From contig CAVTTB010000001.1 of the NCBI GenBank assembly GCA_963737555.1, positions 186,001-250,000 on the forward strand: DNA of 64,000 nucleotides, written 5' to 3'. The position numbers and the translations under genes are program-made. Positions 28,630-37,322 of the stretch are shown here, one piece after another. Below the pieces are notes generated by a model. That model made no database searches. It was not told the DNA's origin and saw only the letters and a list, made by a program, of their open reading frames with translations. Positions within the stretch are counted from its first letter, which is position 1. The number at the start of each line of letters is the position of its first letter. The stretch comes from JAHJQQ01 sp963737555 (lineage in GTDB: Bacteria > Pseudomonadota > Gammaproteobacteria > Thiohalobacterales > Thiohalobacteraceae).

Positions 28630-28648
28630 GCGGCGGTCGACCGTTACC

Positions 28649-29644
28649 TCAGGCGGATAGCCCGGTCCAGAAGGTGGCGCCCTTGGCGAGAAACTCGTCG
28701 TAGCGCATGTAGTGCGAGCCGTCGCAGGAGAAGGTCAGGCTCACCATTCCATTGATGATATTGATGGAGGCCGTGCGCAGGTAGATGGTCGTATCGACTA
28801 GCCGCAACGCCCGCATGGCGTCCAGAATCCGGGCAATGTCGGCCCGCGGTATCGCGGCATCGGCGGGATATTCTCGCGACGGGTACACCAGACAGATGTT
28901 GGGGTCCTTGAGCACGTCCTGGTCGAGGATGCGATAACGCAGCGGATCATCGATCGTCCAGATGATCGCCTGGCTGCTCGAAAAGTGTATCTGACACTGG
29001 AAGATGCCGCGCTCCGTGAGCAGTTCTTCCAGGATCGACAGCGCCTTTTGCATGTTACGGTCTAACGGACTCTCGATCCGGGTTTGCTGAAACAGGGTGC
29101 TGCGGATGGCCGGGTCGCCCTTCACCTGCCGCCAGTCGCCCGGCTCCTGGTACAGCGTCGAGGTCACCGGCAGTCTGCGCAGATCGAAATCCGCACCCAG
29201 ATATCCCAATGTGCCTGCCTCCGACTCAATGATTTGCAGCGCGGTCAGCGAAGGTCGCTGCGCCTCCAGACTGATGTAGGCGTCCGACAGCAGGAATCCC
29301 CACGCCGGCATCTTCTCCTGCATATAGGGGCGCTCGGCGCGATTGCGCTGATAATGTTCGGGGATGATCCCAGCTTCGCCAACATTGTCGCTGATCTGCA
29401 CACTGTCCGTGCCGAGGACATACAGATACGTGCAATGGGGAATCCCCGAGAAGCCTTCCAGCAGTACCGCATCCAGTCGTTCCCGATCGCCCCAGACCGG
29501 CGCACAGCGTTCCGCCAGCCGCGCGAGTGGCTCGCGGAGCATCCCCGCCAGTTCTTCACGCTGCCGGTAGATGCTGTCTTTCCAGGAGGCTTGTGTGGTC
29601 TCGTTCGGGATCAAAGTGTGTGCACCGTAGAAGGTTGCCGCCAT
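28649..29644 (-). CDS. PDC/Cache sensor-domain protein, copy 2
   Basis: 331 residues, intact. Cache/PDC-like motifs occur at YLYVLGTDSVQISDNVG, RPYMQEKMP and LLSDAYISLE, then a second conserved domain ends LTFSCDGSHYMRYDEF. No membrane helix, HAMP, kinase or nucleotide-cyclase domain is attached. It is strongly similar to the broken copy at 5267-6218. It converges on the alcohol dehydrogenase gene with 19 bp between stops. Its partner is unknown, and a role as a soluble sensory subunit is inference. Confidence 0.8.
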   Translation of the reverse strand: MAATFYGAHTLIPNETTQASWKDSIYRQREELAGMLREPLARLAERCAPVWGDRERLDAVLLEGFSGIPHCTYLYVLGTDSVQISDNVGEAGIIPEHYQRNRAERPYMQEKMPAWGFLLSDAYISLEAQRPSLTALQIIESEAGTLGYLGADFDLRRLPVTSTLYQEPGDWRQVKGDPAIRSTLFQQTRIESPLDRNMQKALSILEELLTERGIFQCQIHFSSSQAIIWTIDDPLRYRILDQDVLKDPNICLVYPSREYPADAAIPRADIARILDAMRALRLVDTTIYLRTASINIINGMVSLTFSCDGSHYMRYDEFLAKGATFWTGLSA

Positions 29645-29817
29645 TTTAACCCGAACGCCGGCCCGATGGGGATTCTTGACGATCTGCCGATTATTTTGCT
29701 GTAGCAGGGGGGCGTGTCATGCCGCTTGCTCGATGGGATATCCGTATTCCACAAGCCATGGAGAGGACGCACGGCCAGTTTGCGACGCAACCACCGTGCG
29801 CGCGGCGAGTAGACCAT

Positions 29818-31671
29818 CTACCAATGCAGGCGCCGCAGCCGTGAAACCTTTTTATACTGGTGCGCATCCATACGAATGAGAATATCGTGGAGGACCGCGA
29901 CGGCCTCGGTGATGAACGGCCCCTTGTTCATCATGACGCATTCGGCGCGCACACTCATGGCGGCATCGGTGATCTCCGGCCGGTCGATCACGCCGTCCTT
30001 GGCCAGCGTTTCCAGCACCTGGGTCGCCCAGATGACGGGCACATGTGCCGCCTCGCAGATCCACAGGATCTCCTCCTGAATTTCCGCCATGCGTACACTG
30101 CCGAGTTCGATGGCGAGATCGCCGCGCGCGATCATCACGCCCAGGGGATGCTGGCCGAGCGTTCCGAGTAACAGGTCCGGAAGGTTCTTCACCGCCAACG
30201 CCGTCTCGATCTTGATCACGATTGGCAGTTTCGGGTTGCCCCGTGTTGCCAGTTCGCGGCGCAGGTCATCGATATCACTCAGCTGACGCACAAACGACAG
30301 GCCCACGACGTCGGCATGCGCGCAGATGAAATCCAGATCCTGCAGATCCTTGTCAGTCAGGGCCGGTAGCGGTAACACGGTATCCGGCAGGTTCAACCCC
30401 TTGTCGGCGCGGATGCGCATGCCTTTGGGGCCCGCGTGGGTGACGTGCAGCAGGGCGCCCCGTTCGGTGATCTGTTCGACCACGCAGCCGAGCTTACCGT
30501 CGTCGATCCAGACCGTGTGTCCCGGCTGCAACTCGTCGATGATTTCGGGATGGCTACAACTGATTTCCGCCGGATGGCTGGAGTCTTTGGTCGTGACCGC
30601 CGGGCGGCCCGGTCGGAGGCCGCGTCTGAGCAAGAGCTGATCACCGCGGAACAGCCGCACGTCCGCCGGTTTGCCCGCAAATTCACCGACGCGATACTCC
30701 GCATCGAGGTCGGCAGCGTCATGACTGTCCGCGCCTTCGAGATGCAGCGCCGTGCCGGGCACGATGTAGGCACTGCGGGCGGTCTCGGCCAACCACTCGC
30801 CGTCGGCCAACGCGTTGAGCACCTGCAGCCTACGCTGTTTTTTACGGGTATCGGTAAACATCAACCGATCACCTGGCTGCAGGCATGCCAACAGCTCGGC
30901 CGACACCGGCAGGCGCGGCAGACTCGCGACGTCGCTGTGGTCGACGAGGCTGCATGGGTCTGTGCACAACACCACTCGGGCGGGTGTCATGACATGTCCG
31001 AAGCTATCGCGACGAACCTTCAAGTGCAGCACCGCCGGCTCCGACTGAATCGGGCCGGTGCGGATCTTGTGACCGCCCAGATCCATGAATATCTTGATAC
31101 GCATGCCGGACTTTTTTTCCGCCGCGCGTATATGTTTGATCATGGCCTGCCAGATCGCCGCTTCGTCGTGGGCACAATTGATCCGCGCGCAATCCATACC
31201 GTTGGCAATCAGCCCGGCGACCAGATCGGGCTGGGTTGCCGCCTCGCTCGGCAAGGTGACCATGATGCGCGCATAGCAACTGTGATTGCGCTTGCCGAAC
31301 AGTACCTCACCATTGCGTTCCAGGCGTGCCGGCCCTTCATCCGGAAAATCCATGGGCGCATCTATACCCAGCGCACGACTGAGCATACCGATGACACGAT
31401 TGAGGTTGGTCTGAATCTGCGACTCGCCCCGCCCCAGAGAGGACAGGCCTGCCTCCACCAATCGCTCCTGCAGCGGGCGCAGATCGTTGCTCCGCAACGC
31501 AAGATAGCTGGCAAGGTTGCGGGCGTCCGGCGAAAAGCCTGCGGGGTAGCGGGCCTGATAGGGCTGCAAGCGCTGCTCGGCATCGGCGGCTACCTGGAGG
31601 CTTAAATTTTCTACCTCGGCGAGCAATGCAGCGAGGTTCGGCGGCACGGACAGAGATAATGGCGGGGACAT
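29818..31671 (-). CDS. Divergent pyruvate kinase-family protein with N-terminal extension
   Basis: 617 residues, longer than canonical pyruvate kinase (~470-480). The first ~130 residues are an unrecognised helical extension. The barrel contains ARIMVTLPSEAAT, GMDCARINCAHD, KIFMDLGGHKIRTG, the substrate-site IVIKIETALAVKNL and VMIARGDLAIELG, and the later VIWATQVLETL and RPEITDAAMS. Canonical features are partly changed: MLSGET becomes VMMNKGP, and the C-terminal allosteric domain is missing. It may still make ATP from PEP, but it belongs to a poorly characterised subgroup. It has no same-strand operon partner. Confidence 0.75.
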   Translation of the reverse strand: MSPPLSLSVPPNLAALLAEVENLSLQVAADAEQRLQPYQARYPAGFSPDARNLASYLALRSNDLRPLQERLVEAGLSSLGRGESQIQTNLNRVIGMLSRALGIDAPMDFPDEGPARLERNGEVLFGKRNHSCYARIMVTLPSEAATQPDLVAGLIANGMDCARINCAHDEAAIWQAMIKHIRAAEKKSGMRIKIFMDLGGHKIRTGPIQSEPAVLHLKVRRDSFGHVMTPARVVLCTDPCSLVDHSDVASLPRLPVSAELLACLQPGDRLMFTDTRKKQRRLQVLNALADGEWLAETARSAYIVPGTALHLEGADSHDAADLDAEYRVGEFAGKPADVRLFRGDQLLLRRGLRPGRPAVTTKDSSHPAEISCSHPEIIDELQPGHTVWIDDGKLGCVVEQITERGALLHVTHAGPKGMRIRADKGLNLPDTVLPLPALTDKDLQDLDFICAHADVVGLSFVRQLSDIDDLRRELATRGNPKLPIVIKIETALAVKNLPDLLLGTLGQHPLGVMIARGDLAIELGSVRMAEIQEEILWICEAAHVPVIWATQVLETLAKDGVIDRPEITDAAMSVRAECVMMNKGPFITEAVAVLHDILIRMDAHQYKKVSRLRRLHW

Positions 31672-32009
31672 CAGTTTCGATCCTGAATTTACGGGCGCGG
31701 ATTTCTCACGCTACGGTATTACAGGTGCATTACGATTCAATGACAGCCGAGACAGGAAGAGGGCGGCTGGCCAATTATGCACCTATCCGAATAGCTGATT
31801 CCAGACGGTCATATCAGCGTAAAAGCGAACGCATCATGGCATTCATGCGCACGGGCGGCGTCATTGTCGATCGGGCTGAATGCGCACTTGATCCCAGTCC
31901 ATCATAGCCCGTCGAATATATTCGTAGGGATATCACGACTATTGCCTCGTCTCGATACGCCTGTCATGCTGGAACCCAGTCCGTGCAGGCTTCATCAACA
32001 GGAGGCTCC
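31672..32009. other. Intergenic interval
   Basis: About 340 bp between the divergent pyruvate kinase-like and YjdF-like genes. I see no convincing small gene, hairpin or repeat. It must contain both promoters. The GGAGG at 32001-32005 is the ribosome site for the GTG at 32010. Confidence 0.5.
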
Positions 32010-32640
32010 GTGTCACCACCGACATTCGGCCGCAACCGCTTCCTGCAAGGTCTGATCCTGTGGCTGCTCCTGCTCTGGGTGCTCACCGCAATCGCTCCCT
32101 TCGATCGTCGCGACTGGCTGTTGGAAAACCTGTTGGTGTTTGTCTACGCCGTCCTGCTGATCATCACCTACCGGCGCTTCGCCTTTTCCAATGTGTCCTA
32201 CGCGCTGTTCGTCGTCTTCCTCAGCCTGCATCTGGTCGGCGCGCATTACACTTACGCGGAGACGCCGCTGGGATTCTGGCTGCAGGCATGGATTCGATCT
32301 GGAGCGCAATCATTACGACCGGATCGTCCATTTCTGTTATGGACTCCTGTGCGTCTACCCGTTCCGGGAAATTTTGTTGCGCGCGGCCGGTGTGCGCGTG
32401 CGTTGGTCGTATTTTCTCGCCACCACGGGCATTCTCGCCTTCAGTGCATTTTATGAAGTTATCGAAATGGTGGTTGCGGAACTGGTCGCGCCCGATCTGG
32501 GTGCCGCCTACCTCGGAACCCAGGGCGACACCTGGGATGCACAGAAGGACAGCGCTCTAGCCTTCGCCGGTGCGAGCGCAAGCATGTTCGGTGTTTGGCT
32601 GGCCAACAAATGGCTGCAGCCTCAGGCGACCACACGTTGA
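32010..32640 (+). CDS. YjdF-like (DUF2238) inner-membrane protein, frame-broken
   Basis: About 209 residues with 5-6 membrane helices. The GTG at 32010 follows GGAGG by 4 nt. The first frame encodes LILWLLLLWVLTA, NLLVFVYAVLLI and SYALFVVFLSLHLVG; near 32290 one extra A shifts it, and the family continues as DLERNHYDRIVHFCYG, FYEVIEMVVAEL and LGTQGDTWDAQKD, the DUF2238 signature. Function unknown; the E. coli homologue is an uncharacterised membrane protein. The SRPBCC gene follows 76 bp downstream. Confidence 0.8.
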
Positions 32641-32716
32641 TGATCGCGCCATTCAACACGGAAATGAGACGCCATTCGCGAACTCATGTTCACTTTCGAG
32701 CTTTGTTGGAGTCGCC

Positions 32717-33214
32717 GTGGCGGAATATCGCTTACTGACAATCTGGCGCATCGAAGCGCCACTGGAAGACGTTTACGCGGCCATCCACGATGCCCCGCGC
32801 TGGCCGGACTGGTGGCCAGGCGTGAAGAAAGTGGAAGCGGTTGCGTGCGGTGATGCCAATGGTATCAACAGCGTCATACGTTATTTCTGGCAGGGGCGAT
32901 TGCCCTACCAGATGGTGTTCGAGGTGTGCGCCACCCGCATCGAAGAGTGCGTGGCCCTCGAGGGGACCATCCATGGCGATCTCGAAGGCGTCGGTCGCTG
33001 GCATTTCAACAACGAAGGCGCGGTCAGCGTCGTCCGTTATGAGTGGTCTGTCCGCAGCACCCGGTGGTGGATGAACCTGATCGCCCCGTTTGCTCGCTCG
33101 GTGTTCATCCGTAATCACGCGATCCTCATGAAACAGGGCGCTGAAGGGCTGGCCCGCTCGCTCGGTTCGCGTCTAGTAAAGCAGGAAAATATCGACTTGA
33201 TGAAAGCTGGTTGA
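32717..33214 (+). CDS. SRPBCC-family (START-like) protein
   Basis: 165 residues from the GTG at 32717 (MAEYRLLTIWRIEAP). The SRPBCC helix-grip pattern is visible: DVYAAIHDAPRWPDWWPGV near the start, then alternating beta strands, and a long C-terminal helix with NHAILMKQGAEGLARSL. The fold binds hydrophobic ligands or acts as a cyclase/dehydrase; specific role unknown. It lies just after the YjdF-like gene on the same strand. Confidence 0.75.
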   Translation: MAEYRLLTIWRIEAPLEDVYAAIHDAPRWPDWWPGVKKVEAVACGDANGINSVIRYFWQGRLPYQMVFEVCATRIEECVALEGTIHGDLEGVGRWHFNNEGAVSVVRYEWSVRSTRWWMNLIAPFARSVFIRNHAILMKQGAEGLARSLGSRLVKQENIDLMKAG

Positions 33215-33400
33215 TCGCTGAAACCGTCCCATCAAGAACAATCCGCGGATTCGAGATGTCGATCTTGCATCTTCGTCTCGTACGTCCGATCAGCTACCCA
33301 GCATCATAATCGGTGCTGTTGTCATCTGTTGCGGGCACACGTTTGGTTGGTTCCCAATGCCATCACTGCGATAGCAAGTACCTTCTGCAACAGAGTTTCT

Positions 33401-33505
33401 TCAGGTGCACCCACGCAAGAGATACAACACCACTAAGATCGGGATCGGGATTCCCAAGAGCCAAAGTAAAATCCACCCCACCTTGCCTTCTTGTTTGTTA
33501 CGCAT
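33401..33505 (-). CDS. 34-residue single-helix membrane protein
   Basis: MRNKQEGKVGWILLWLLG opens the peptide; the hydrophobic helix carries prolines (IPIPILVV) and ends in LRGCT. AAAGGA lies 8 nt before the ATG. A basic N-terminus, one helix and a terminal cysteine recall small conserved gammaproteobacterial membrane peptides, but I cannot name the family. It is the only supported gene between 33215 and 34103, an otherwise repeat-bearing gap. Confidence 0.5.
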   Translation of the reverse strand: MRNKQEGKVGWILLWLLGIPIPILVVLYLLRGCT

Positions 33506-33776
33506 AGTGGTCATCCTTTCTTTTAGACTTGAAATTTCGACTAATTAATTGCATTTGCTTTAAGCCAACGTTCGAATGGACTTTTCCCGATCCCATTGGC
33601 GCGTCCTGGCCGCTGCAATAAGGGCGGTCTTGTCCGACATTTGCGGTTTTCAGCAGCGTCCGCTCGCCTTGATCGACGGCGATGGCCTCGAGGTGACCGA
33701 ACGCATCACGCACGAAATTAATCGCGGCGCCTTCCATTCCTCTAGTCAGCGATGTCGACTCTTGATCTTAGAGTTT

Positions 33777-33890
33777 ACTTAATTTCCATTGCTCGGCCGT
33801 TGCAGGATGTACGCAAAATTCTATGTGGTCTGTGCGGAAGCGCGCATAGAAAAATGGATTACAAGAGAGCGTCCAAACTTTGACGATTGT
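33777..33890. repeat. Dispersed repeat R1, copy a
   Basis: Roughly 110 bp that recurs with scattered mismatches at 36209-36320; the shared core is TGTGGTCTGTGCGGAAGCGC followed by GCATAGAAAAA. Neither copy shows a convincing gene of its own. R2 copy a starts about 70 bp further on. Confidence 0.7.
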
Positions 33891-33962
33891 CAGCCCGGGT
33901 TCGCATCGGACATGCTGTTGACACGATGCCTGTTTGTAAACAGTTGACTCGGACTTGCAAAA

Positions 33963-34055
33963 ATTCTGCGCTATGTTCGTTAGCGCACGGTATTCTCCGA
34001 CGCCTTTGCCTACTCTTAGCTTACTGTCTGGTAAGTGATTCGTGCGACGCCAGAT
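33963..34055. repeat. Dispersed repeat R2, copy a
   Basis: About 93 bp related to 43826-43919; the best-conserved core is GTTCGTTAGCGCACGG then TATTCTCCG. It ends 48 bp upstream of the collagen-like lipoprotein ATG. Copy b ends 65 bp upstream of another start codon in the same orientation, so it might carry shared promoter or leader sequence. Confidence 0.65.
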
Positions 34056-34103
34056 GCACCATGCCAGTACACAACTTTCCCTATTCACATGAAAGGTATC
34101 AAC

Positions 34104-34331
34104 ATGAAACATTCAATACTTTTTGTAGCGCTCGCAACAGTGCTTGGTTTGAGCGCCTGCGACAACCAGACTCCGGGGCCTGCCGGACCACAAGGCAGTA
34201 CCGGCGCGCAAGGTACAACCGGCGCGCAAGGTGATACCGGCACGAAAGGCACGACGGGCGCACAAGGCGAAACAGGTGAAACCGGTGGCGATACCATCGT
34301 GGTTGTTCCGCCGCCTGCAGAACAGAAATAA
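34104..34331 (+). CDS. Small collagen-like lipoprotein
   Basis: 75 residues. A lipoprotein signal (MKHSILFVALATVLGLSAC) puts the lipidated cysteine at residue 19. It is followed by about a dozen Gly-X-X triplets (GPAGPQGSTGAQGTTGAQG and onwards) and a short tail (IVVVPPPAEQK). GAAAGG precedes the ATG. Collagen-like Gly-X-X tracts form triple helices, so it may be a short trimeric stalk anchored in the outer membrane. Apparently monocistronic, with a terminator candidate right after the stop. Confidence 0.75.
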   Translation: MKHSILFVALATVLGLSACDNQTPGPAGPQGSTGAQGTTGAQGDTGTKGTTGAQGETGETGGDTIVVVPPPAEQK

Positions 34332-34346
34332 ATCGGCGATCAGTTT

Positions 34347-34376
34347 AGGGGTTCAGGAAGTCTAGAGCCCCTTTTC
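34347..34376 (+). terminator. Rho-independent terminator candidate
   Basis: AGGGGTT (34347-34353) and AGCCCCT (34366-34372) can pair with one mismatch around a 12-nt loop, followed by a short T-run. It lies about 16 bp after the stop of the collagen-like lipoprotein gene. Confidence 0.5.
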
Positions 34377-34487
34377 TGAAGCTCGCCGCCCATTGCCTGG
34401 GTTTATATCCGGGTGATCTTGCTCGTCATGGGCGACGCGCACTGGGTTGTATTGTGACGAGCGGATGCCTAATTCGAGGGTGAACTT

Positions 34488-34926
34488 ATGAATATACGGA
34501 CACTTTTATCACTGGTAGTTATTACCGTAAGTCTTGGCACGTTGGGGCCAGTCGTTGCTGCCGATATGGAGGCATTACCTGAGGCGCAAACCCAGAACGG
34601 GATTACTTATCTGTCTGGCGGTATCGGTTTGGATGAGTCAGAAGCCATGAAGGCGGCGGCGAAAGACTATACGCTGATGATAACCTGTTCAGTTCAGCCG
34701 ACCGGCCAGTATCTGTCCGATGTCAAAGTGAGTATCACCGACAAGTCCGGTTCGCCGGTGTTGGAGACGGTGATTGATGGCCCCATGTTGTTGGTTCAGT
34801 TAGCGCCCGGACAATATCGCATCAGCGCTGATAAGCGATGGTGTCACCATGAACAGAACCGTCGACATCGGCAGCGAGCACCCGACACGCGTGAATCTCA
34901 GCTGGCCGGCAGGCGCTGATCAGTAG
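34488..34926 (+). CDS. Exported protein with carboxypeptidase-regulatory-like domain (frame-broken)
   Basis: About 145 residues. The signal peptide (MNIRTLLSLVVITVSLG, cleavage near VVAA) precedes a small beta-sandwich: YLSDVKVSITDKSGSPVLE, GPMLLVQLAPGQYRIS. The frame is lost near 34835 (one extra A); the next frame continues SDGVTMNRTVDIGSEHP and ends SWPAGADQ at the TAG at 34924-34926. Such domains occur in periplasmic accessory proteins. Function unknown. Confidence 0.65.
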
Positions 34927-35073
34927 AGCGCAAACCATCCGGGGTTATGGCGCCGACCGATGCAGGTCGGCGCAGACCTTGGTTGTGATGATGGGTGCGC
35001 GTTTCAGATCTGTCTCGCCGCGTGAGTGTGCATTCAAGGATATTTTACTGAGATGGTCCGCAAGGAGTAAGGC

Positions 35074-35692
35074 ATGTCTATAGCATTACCCCCACTTCCT
35101 TATGCGAAAGATTCTCTGGAACCCTACATCAGCGCGCAGACACTGAACTTCCACTACGATAAGCACCATCACGCCTATATCGAAAAACTCAACAAGGCGA
35201 TTCGTGGAACCGAAAATGACGGCAAGGATTTGGAAACGCTGATTGCCGACGACCCAGGGCGATGTCTACAACAATGCGGCCCAGTCATGGAATCATACGT
35301 TCTATTGGAACTCACTGAAATCCGGAGGCGGCGGTGAACCAACCGGTGATCTCGCGGTGCTTTTAAAGCAGGAATTCGGTTCCGTGCAGAAGTTCCGTAC
35401 TCAGCTGGCCGAGGCCGCAAAGGGTGGGTTCGGTTCAGGCTGGGCTTGGTTGGTTGCGGATTCACAAGGCCATTTGAAGGTAATCAACACCGCTAACGCC
35501 GACAATCCACTAGGCATGAAACTTACTCCACTGGTTACGCCACTGGTTACAATCGATGTCTGGGAGCACGCCTATTATTTGGATTACCAGAACAGACGAG
35601 ACACCTATGTGGAGGCAATACTTGATCATCTTTTGAACTGGGAGTTTATTGCTGCCAACATCGAACGGTCACAGATCGACCCACGAGGGTAA
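35074..35692 (+). CDS. sodB: Superoxide dismutase, Fe/Mn family (frame-broken)
   Basis: About 205 residues; dismutates superoxide in the cytoplasm. Metal ligands are present: first His in LNFHYDKHHHAYI, second in AAQSWNHTFYWNSL, and Asp/His in IDVWEHAYYLDYQN. The FGSVQKFRTQLAEAA and GWAWLV blocks fit SodB-type enzymes. The frame breaks near 35250 (a CCC that should be CC) and the adjacent frame carries on from GDVYNNAAQSW. A strong ribosome site (AAGGAG) lies upstream; the conserved start MSIALPPLPYAKDSLEPYI fixes 35074. Confidence 0.9.
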
Positions 35693-35699
35693 TGTGCGC

Positions 35700-35728
35700 T
35701 GTACAGTGGTAGGCGCGCGAGGTATAAT
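35700..35728 (+). promoter_or_regulatory. Orphan sigma-70-like promoter
   Basis: TGTACA (35700-35705), a 17-bp spacer and a perfect TATAAT (35723-35728), on the plus strand just after sodB. No plus-strand gene follows before the minus-strand csbD gene at 35987. The ~250 bp downstream include the hairpin CTAGCA...TGCTAG (about 35761-35781) and a short T-run near 35830. Confidence 0.35.
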
Positions 35729-35986
35729 AACTCCACAACTACGCAATTCCCGATTACAGCCTAGCAACGCACGCGTGCTAGCAGTAGGGTCGAGCGTTCC
35801 GGTCTGGTAGGAGATGTCTCGCCGTATCCTTTTTAGGTTCCGACTCGACACGCCTGTAGCCTTCCGGAACGCCGCCGAATGTGCTGCTCACCGCCCGAAA
35901 CACCGCAGCTGATTTGCAATAACCACGTGTGCAGATGAATGGTGATCGCCGATCAAGGCCTGCAAACTTAAACTCAGCTGCCTTTC

Positions 35987-36163
35987 TTAATGACCTTTCT
36001 TAAGGTCAGCCTTGAGATCACCATACCCTGCCTGGACTTTGCCGATGGTTTTCTCAACCATCCCTTCTTCTTCCAAGTCCTTATCGTCGACTACCTTGCC
36101 CGTGACTTCCTTGGCTTTACCCGTCGCCTCTTTGACGCGGCCCTTGATCTGATCTTTGTTCAT
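35987..36163 (-). CDS. CsbD-family stress protein
   Basis: 58 residues, MNKDQIKGRVKEATGKAKE at the N-terminus, a basic/acidic helix-rich sequence and LKADLKKGH at the end. This is the CsbD-like family of small general-stress proteins of unknown biochemical role. AGGAG precedes the ATG at 36163. It is convergent with sodB across ~290 bp and divergent from nothing obvious; repeat R1b lies just upstream. Confidence 0.85.
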   Translation of the reverse strand: MNKDQIKGRVKEATGKAKEVTGKVVDDKDLEEEGMVEKTIGKVQAGYGDLKADLKKGH

Positions 36164-36208
36164 GGTCATCTCCTGATAACGAATGTCGATAATTGACTGC
36201 AGCGACAT

Positions 36209-36320
36209 ACTTAGTTTCCGCTGCTCACGTCGTCAGAATGTGCGTAAAAATATGTGTGGTCTGTGCGGAAGCGCGCATAGAAAAAAAGTTTCAGGAGAGC
36301 GTCCAATCTTTGACGACTGT
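36209..36320. repeat. Dispersed repeat R1, copy b
   Basis: About 112 bp matching 33777-33890. It fills half of the gap between the csbD start and the YpfJ-like stop. The rest of that gap holds nothing I recognise. Confidence 0.7.
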
Positions 36321-36407
36321 GCGTCTGGATCCGCCTGGATCGGGTTGGGTCCGCATTGCACGGCGCTTCGATCCAGCGGAACCGCGCCGTGCCATCGGTC
36401 TGCGTCG

Positions 36408-37322
36408 CTACAGCGTTGCCGCGGCGAAGGTGTCACAGGCCTGCACTTCACCGCGATCCAGTCCGATCCTGAACCACTTCACCCGCTGCGCCGAGCTGCC
36501 GTGCGTGAAGGAATCGGGGCTGACATAACCCTGGCTCTGCTTCTGTAAACGATCATCCCCGATCGCACTGGCGGCCGCGAGACCTTCCTCTACATCGCCT
36601 TCCTCCAACAGTTGACGGGACTGATGGGCGTGATTTGCCCATACGCCGGCGAGACAATCGGCCTGCAATTCCATGCGTACCGAAAGCTGGTTGCTGTCCG
36701 CCTCGCTGAGTCCGCGCCGGCTCTGTTGTACCTTTTCGGAAATGCCGAGCAGCGTCTGCACGTGATGGCCCACCTCGTGCGCGATCACATAGGCCTGAGC
36801 GAAATCACCCGGTGCCTTGAAGCGGTTTTTGAGATCGCTGTAGAAACTGAGATCGATATAGACCTTGTGGTCGCCAGGACAGTAAAACGGGCCCATGGCC
36901 GCCTGCCCCAGACCGCAGGCGGAGTTGACCGCACCGCGGAACAACACCAGGCGCGGTTCCTGATAGGTGCCGCCCTGTTGCTGGAACAGGGCGTGCCAGG
37001 TTTCCTCCGTGTCGGCCAGCACCACCGACACGAAATCGACCAGCTCCTGTTCCTCGGCGCTTTCCACCACCAGCTCACTTTGTTGAGAGCCAGCTTGATC
37101 CGTCAGCCCGCCGGTACCCGTCAGGACGCCGAGGTTGCCGGTGAACATAAGGTAGGCGCCGAGGGCCAGCACCGCGATTACCGTTCCTTTGAAACCCAGA
37201 AAACGGTATACGACCGGCAACAGCCTGAGCACGCCGCCGCCACCGCCGCCCAAACGGCTGGGTCCGGACTCGCCGCGCCGATCCTCGATATTGCTGCTCT
37301 GCCGATTTCCACGCCAACGCAT
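36408..37322 (-). CDS. ypfJ: YpfJ-type putative neutral zinc metallopeptidase
   Basis: 304 residues from MRWRGNRQSSNIEDRRG. One membrane helix (GTVIAVLALGAYLMF) follows a glycine-rich stretch; the protease domain has the HExxH zinc motif in VIAHEVGHHVQTLLG and family blocks CGLGQAAMGPFYCP, MELQADCLAGVWA and FTHGSSAQRVKWF. Membrane-anchored, facing the periplasm; substrates unknown. A start at 37331 (MIVMRWRG) is also possible. The 270-bp gap to the reductase gene at 37593 holds nothing else I recognise. Confidence 0.88.
   Translation of the reverse strand: MRWRGNRQSSNIEDRRGESGPSRLGGGGGGVLRLLPVVYRFLGFKGTVIAVLALGAYLMFTGNLGVLTGTGGLTDQAGSQQSELVVESAEEQELVDFVSVVLADTEETWHALFQQQGGTYQEPRLVLFRGAVNSACGLGQAAMGPFYCPGDHKVYIDLSFYSDLKNRFKAPGDFAQAYVIAHEVGHHVQTLLGISEKVQQSRRGLSEADSNQLSVRMELQADCLAGVWANHAHQSRQLLEEGDVEEGLAAASAIGDDRLQKQSQGYVSPDSFTHGSSAQRVKWFRIGLDRGEVQACDTFAAATL

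Noticed and set aside
30436..31605. 389-codon plus-strand open frame opposite the pyruvate kinase-like gene
   Set aside because: Antisense shadow with no start signal or family similarity.
33768..34112. 114-codon minus-strand frame through R1 and R2
   Set aside because: R1 copy b does not preserve the same frame (stop and shift), so coding by the repeat is unlikely.
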